From Kurthia sibirica (GTDB lineage: Bacteria > Bacillota > Bacilli > Bacillales_A > Planococcaceae): a stretch of DNA of 64,000 nt. Of this stretch, positions 61,192 through 64,000 are shown piece by piece (position 1 is the stretch's first letter; every line of letters begins with the position of its first letter). The stretch covers positions 124,001-188,000 of the forward strand of contig NZ_QFVR01000005.1 in NCBI RefSeq assembly GCF_003143975.1, given 5' to 3'. The notes under the pieces are model-generated. The model was not told where the DNA came from, did no database searches, and worked only from the letters and a program-made list of their open reading frames with translations. A program made the translations under genes and the position numbers.

Positions 61192-61404
61192 ATGATCATG
61201 GAAAAAGTACGTTCATCAAAAATTGATGCGATTGGTTTTGATCGAAGTGCAATGATTTTAAAAATTGAATTTTTCCGCGATGGCGTCTTTGAATACTATG
61301 GCGTTCCTGAAAGAATCGTCGATGAATTCTTAGCCTCCGACTCTCTTGGTATTTATTTCAAACGCTTTATTAAAGATAAATACCGTTACGTTCGTTTAGG
61401 GTAA
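61192..61404 (+). CDS. KTSC-domain protein
   Basis: A 70-residue single-domain protein. LKIEFFRDGVFEYYGVPE and the YFKRFIKDKYRYVRLG end match the KTSC family (small alpha/beta domain named after lysyl-tRNA synthetase C-termini and thought to bind nucleic acid). I choose the ATG at 61192, six bases after GGAGAG; the ATG at 61186 touches the ribosome-binding site. A perfect cre site in front suggests carbon-source control. Function unknown. Confidence 0.82.
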   Translation: MIMEKVRSSKIDAIGFDRSAMILKIEFFRDGVFEYYGVPERIVDEFLASDSLGIYFKRFIKDKYRYVRLG

Positions 61405-61409
61405 TACAC

Positions 61410-61460
61410 AAATAAAGGTCATGATTTATGTTTGGATTGCATAAATCATGACCTATTTGT
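61410..61460. terminator. Bidirectional hairpin between converging genes
   Basis: GGTCATGATTTATG and its exact complement with a 9-base loop; flanking A/T tracts make it a plausible two-way terminator. Confidence 0.7.
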
Positions 61461-61486
61461 ATGCAGTTTTATTGTTGCTCATTTTA

Positions 61487-61933
61487 TCATCTTCCTACTT
61501 TCGGATACGTTAATTTTGCAAACCGGATATCATCTGCACTATGCCTTTTAAACAAAATTGTAATTCGTTCGCGTTGTGCGGTCTCGGAATGACAATAAGC
61601 ATTGAGTATAGTTTGGTATTCTTTTCGGTATTGCAAATAATCTGGCTCTACGCGAAACGCTTCATCATAATGTTTAATGGCTGCTTGTTCCATGCCTTTA
61701 CTCTGAAGTAAAAGACCGCATAAATAATGAATATTATTTTTTTCTTCCAAAGATAGATCCATCGAGTATAACGCCTGTTGATAGGCATCAATCGCTTGTG
61801 TTTTCATTGAAATGATATCAAGTACAAGTCCTTTTCTAAGCACTTCCTCATAGCTGAGCGGCATTTTTTTATACAGTTTCAACAATTTGATCACCGTAAC
61901 GGTTATTGCCAATAATAGGACGACTGGGATCAT
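61487..61933 (-). CDS. Membrane-anchored TPR-like protein
   Basis: A 148-residue protein with one N-terminal helix (residues 2-18) and then about three helical repeats of TPR type (AIDAYQQALYSMDLSLEEK, IHYLCGLLLQSKGMEQAAIKHYDEAFRVEP). It should be a small membrane-tethered scaffold. I place the start at MIPVVLLL, seven bases after GGAGG; the longer frame to 61996 overlaps the upstream gene. It follows the 90-residue gene and forms an operon with it. Confidence 0.75.
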   Translation of the reverse strand: MIPVVLLLAITVTVIKLLKLYKKMPLSYEEVLRKGLVLDIISMKTQAIDAYQQALYSMDLSLEEKNNIHYLCGLLLQSKGMEQAAIKHYDEAFRVEPDYLQYRKEYQTILNAYCHSETAQRERITILFKRHSADDIRFAKLTYPKVGR

Positions 61934-61947
61934 CGCAATTCCTCCAT

Positions 61948-62220
61948 TCATTCGTTGGATAAATAGTTTGTAGCTGCGATTAATAAATCTTTCCAACTGT
62001 CAAATTGTGTGTTTCTATTAATAAACTCATTTAGTTCACTCTCTGAAAATTCCCCTTCTATTAGCTTTTCGTCTACATCAAAAGGTAAACTCTTAAACAA
62101 GACTTCAGCAGAATCAAACGGTGTGTGACGGCTTAAAAAATCATCAGATAACAAGTCATTCACACCGTATTTACCTTTAGTAATGATTTGTACTTGGCTT
62201 AAAAAATCAGTTAAATTCAC
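61948..62220 (-). CDS. Small acidic protein of unknown function
   Basis: A 90-residue soluble protein, strongly acidic (about 17 Asp/Glu) and helical, with two similar segments (FLSRHTPFDSAEVLF and FINRNTQFDSWKDLL) that hint at an internal duplication. The GTG start follows an ideal AAGGAGG. First gene of a two-gene operon with the TPR-like protein. Family not recognised. Confidence 0.7.
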   Translation of the reverse strand: MNLTDFLSQVQIITKGKYGVNDLLSDDFLSRHTPFDSAEVLFKSLPFDVDEKLIEGEFSESELNEFINRNTQFDSWKDLLIAATNYLSNE

Positions 62221-62315
62221 AATTACCCCTCCTTTATATATCCATTATATCGGAAGTACCTCATTTACTCAATGCAAATATTGTAAATAATTTGTAAATT
62301 CAGTCTTTTTAAATA

Positions 62316-62355
62316 ACAAAAAAACCTACATGACTGAACCATGTAGGTTTTTTTG
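62316..62355. terminator. Terminator of the secreted-protein gene
   Basis: AAACCTACATG and CATGTAGGTTT with long A- and T-runs on both sides, directly after the stop of the 62356-63495 gene on the minus strand. Confidence 0.9.
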
Positions 62356-63495
62356 TTATTTTGCCTTGCTATATTTTACTGCTTTTATAGTACTTGTGTA
62401 AAGACCTTTATTTTTCACAGTAATATAAAGTGTTGAACCCGCTTCATTTAATTTCTTTGTATTTACTGTCATTGTTGATGCTGTCGCTTTTTTAGAAGTA
62501 ATTAATTTTTTCTTTTTCGCATCGCTATATAATTTGACCTGTGCACCTTTTTGTAAACCTTTGACGGTAATTGTATCTTTACTTTTTCCTTTTTTATTCG
62601 TTACTTGTACGCTTGGTGCTGCTGTTTTTACATATGCTTTCATCGAATAGTTAACACGATCATCACCTGTAGTAAACATAGCATCACCCGTGACTTTTAC
62701 ATAATAAACACCTTTTTTAACAGTTGTTTCAGCATGATAGTTTTTGCCAGTACGCTTCACTGTTTTGGCCATTTTTTTCTTTTTACTATCATAGAAATTA
62801 TACGTCATATCTGCTCGTTTAGTCGTTGTTGATTTGACTACTAACTTACCTGATTCAGGTACAATAACTTTAAAATAATCTTTTTCATCAATCATATTTA
62901 ACGAGGCTGCATACACTTTACTACGTTTGATCGCAGTTGCTATTGACATTGTGTCATTTGATTCCAATTCCACTAGTTTATTTGAAGAAGTCATTGTTAA
63001 GCTATAATCACGATTCTTTTTCCCAGTAGAGTCAGAAGCAACAAGCACATAGTAATGACCCTTTTTAAGACCCATTTGTACATTGTTGATTTCTAGCATA
63101 CCGTCTGACATTGTATCATTGATTAAGTAATCAACTACTTTAACTTTTGACATTAAATCCATAAATTTATCGGTCTCTTTTGATGTTAATTCACCTAAAG
63201 GTTTATTTAAAATATCATCCATTGCATTTTCATTAATATTTGTAAAAATAGATAATGATAAGCCTTTTTTCTTGGCATCTTTAATCGCAATTTTCACTGC
63301 GCCATCCTTTGTCACATCAAATTTAAAGATATCCATACCTTCTTTATCCAATGAACGTGTGATTGTTGTTGTACCTGCTGTTTTTAACGTATGTGTTTTC
63401 ACCGCTGCTTGTGCTGGTGACGCAATCGCTACTGTGCTAACTAATAATGTTGCTGATAGTAATATTTTTGTAAATACTGATGTTTTTTTGTTCAT
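62356..63495 (-). CDS. Secreted protein with PPC-like beta domains
   Basis: A 379-residue exported protein: signal peptide cleaved near AQAAV (residue ~31), two beta-sandwich domains of pre-peptidase C-terminal (PPC) character (DIFKFDVTKDGAVKIAI, DYFKVIVPESGKLVV followed by YYVKVTGD), and a C-terminal 80-residue beta domain (ITVKGLQKGAQVKLYSD) like those found in Bacillus wall-bound proteins. Very rich in Lys and Thr, no catalytic motif. The ATG of MNKKTSVF follows GGAGG; the frame to 63558 covers that site. Probably a wall-associated structural protein. Confidence 0.82.
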   Translation of the reverse strand: MNKKTSVFTKILLSATLLVSTVAIASPAQAAVKTHTLKTAGTTTITRSLDKEGMDIFKFDVTKDGAVKIAIKDAKKKGLSLSIFTNINENAMDDILNKPLGELTSKETDKFMDLMSKVKVVDYLINDTMSDGMLEINNVQMGLKKGHYYVLVASDSTGKKNRDYSLTMTSSNKLVELESNDTMSIATAIKRSKVYAASLNMIDEKDYFKVIVPESGKLVVKSTTTKRADMTYNFYDSKKKKMAKTVKRTGKNYHAETTVKKGVYYVKVTGDAMFTTGDDRVNYSMKAYVKTAAPSVQVTNKKGKSKDTITVKGLQKGAQVKLYSDAKKKKLITSKKATASTMTVNTKKLNEAGSTLYITVKNKGLYTSTIKAVKYSKAK

Positions 63496-63701
63496 AAATC
63501 CTCCAAATAATGTTTTTTTACTATTATACCCATAGTAAAAGAACTTATACAACCTCATTTTGGTCTTTATTTCCTCTATTTTTAGATTATTTCAAACTAA
63601 TTAGTCGTAATATTCTTTTTTTTCCAAAACAATTGTTGTTTTAAAATTCATTTACACTTAAACTTTGAGTATAACAATAGTAATACAAAGGGGATTTCAA
63701 G

Positions 63702-64000
63702 ATGACAAAAACAAAAATTGGTATTGTAGGTTACGGTAATTTGGGTCGCGGTGTGGAGGGAGCAATCGCTCAAAATGATGATTTAGAATTGGTCGCTGTT
63801 TTCACTCGCAGAAGTCCAGAAAAATTACAAACTGCTTCAAACGCTGTGGTTCATCATGTCGATGATGTTGAAAATTTCATCGGTAAAATTGATGTAATGA
63901 TTATATGCGGTGGTTCTGCAACTGATTTACCTGAACAAGTACCCTATTTTGCACAGTGGTTCAATACAATTGATAGCTATGATACGCATGCCAAAATACC
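63702..64000 (+). CDS. ddh: Meso-diaminopimelate D-dehydrogenase, partial
   Basis: Reduces tetrahydrodipicolinate with ammonia and NADPH directly to meso-diaminopimelate, a one-step branch of lysine and cell-wall synthesis. The 99 visible residues, cut by the right edge of the window, read IGIVGYGNLGRGVEGAI (NADPH motif), LVAVFTRRSPEKL, ICGGSATDLPEQVP and the substrate loop TIDSYDTHAKIP. The ATG follows AAAGGGG. This enzyme is found in Lysinibacillus, Ureibacillus and related genera but not in Bacillus subtilis, and supports the taxonomic guess. Confidence 0.93.
   Translation, partial: MTKTKIGIVGYGNLGRGVEGAIAQNDDLELVAVFTRRSPEKLQTASNAVVHHVDDVENFIGKIDVMIICGGSATDLPEQVPYFAQWFNTIDSYDTHAKI

Overview
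This 64 kb window is chromosomal DNA of a low-GC, Gram-positive, motile, aerobic member of the Bacillales. The gene set (sbcCD, a class I P-loop/HAD pair, lactate dehydrogenase plus lactate permease, heme O synthase, T-box-controlled proBA, FMN-riboswitch-controlled rib genes, tandem-domain wall teichoic acid polymerase, meso-diaminopimelate dehydrogenase at the right edge) and the A/T-rich codon use suggest a Planococcaceae/Caryophanaceae genus such as Lysinibacillus, Rummeliibacillus or Kurthia. The genus is an inference; I ran no search.

Layout. 1-8 kb: small membrane proteins of unknown role, the SbcCD nuclease operon and an NSS-type sodium symporter. 8-13 kb: a Bcr/CflA efflux pump, a broken ISL3 element, a carboxylesterase and a 1.4 kb gene-poor zone of IS6 and ISL3 scars. 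13-19 kb: enoyl-CoA hydratase, P-loop/HAD pair, chemoreceptor, and IS30/IS6 scars. 19-24 kb: an Rrf2 regulator, methyltransferase and thioredoxin-reductase-like operon with a clear promoter and operator, then a decayed RHS/WapA-type toxin tail, a membrane protein with a zinc ribbon and an orphan SMI1/KNR4 (SUKH) immunity-like gene. 24-34 kb: lipoprotein, SRPBCC (CoxG) protein, proBA behind a proline T-box, a five-repeat SH3b secreted protein, and ribE-ribB-ribH preceded by THREE complete FMN riboswitches in series. 34-42 kb: ABC exporter, GH114-like lipoprotein, phosphoesterase, PLP aminotransferase, ldh-lldP. 42-49 kb: a five-gene exopolysaccharide operon with the same content and order as Bacillus subtilis ydaJKLMN, including a GGDEF protein with a destroyed active site but an intact RxxD inhibitory site. 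49-54 kb: a second broken ISL3 copy, tRNA-Lys(CUU) and a 1091-residue teichoic acid glycerophosphotransferase with two catalytic domains. 54-64 kb: FAD-linked oxidase, GNAT, a CDF-like protein lacking the metal-site motifs, ctaB, proC, a KTSC protein behind a perfect cre site, a secreted protein and the start of ddh.

How it fits together. Proline synthesis is complete here (proBA and proC in two transcription units, only proBA behind a T-box). Riboflavin synthesis is incomplete here: riboflavin synthase, a stand-alone RibB and lumazine synthase are present, but RibD and GTP cyclohydrolase II are not. The ydaJKLMN-type operon should build and export a surface polysaccharide under cyclic-di-GMP control. 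Mobile DNA is entirely decayed: no intact transposase was found, but remnants of at least three families remain.

The strongest candidate for something unusual is the triple tandem FMN riboswitch (about 32925-33638), followed by the Rrf2 operator module, the degenerate CDF protein, the hidden 45-residue ORF at 53981-54118 and the RHS/SUKH graveyard.
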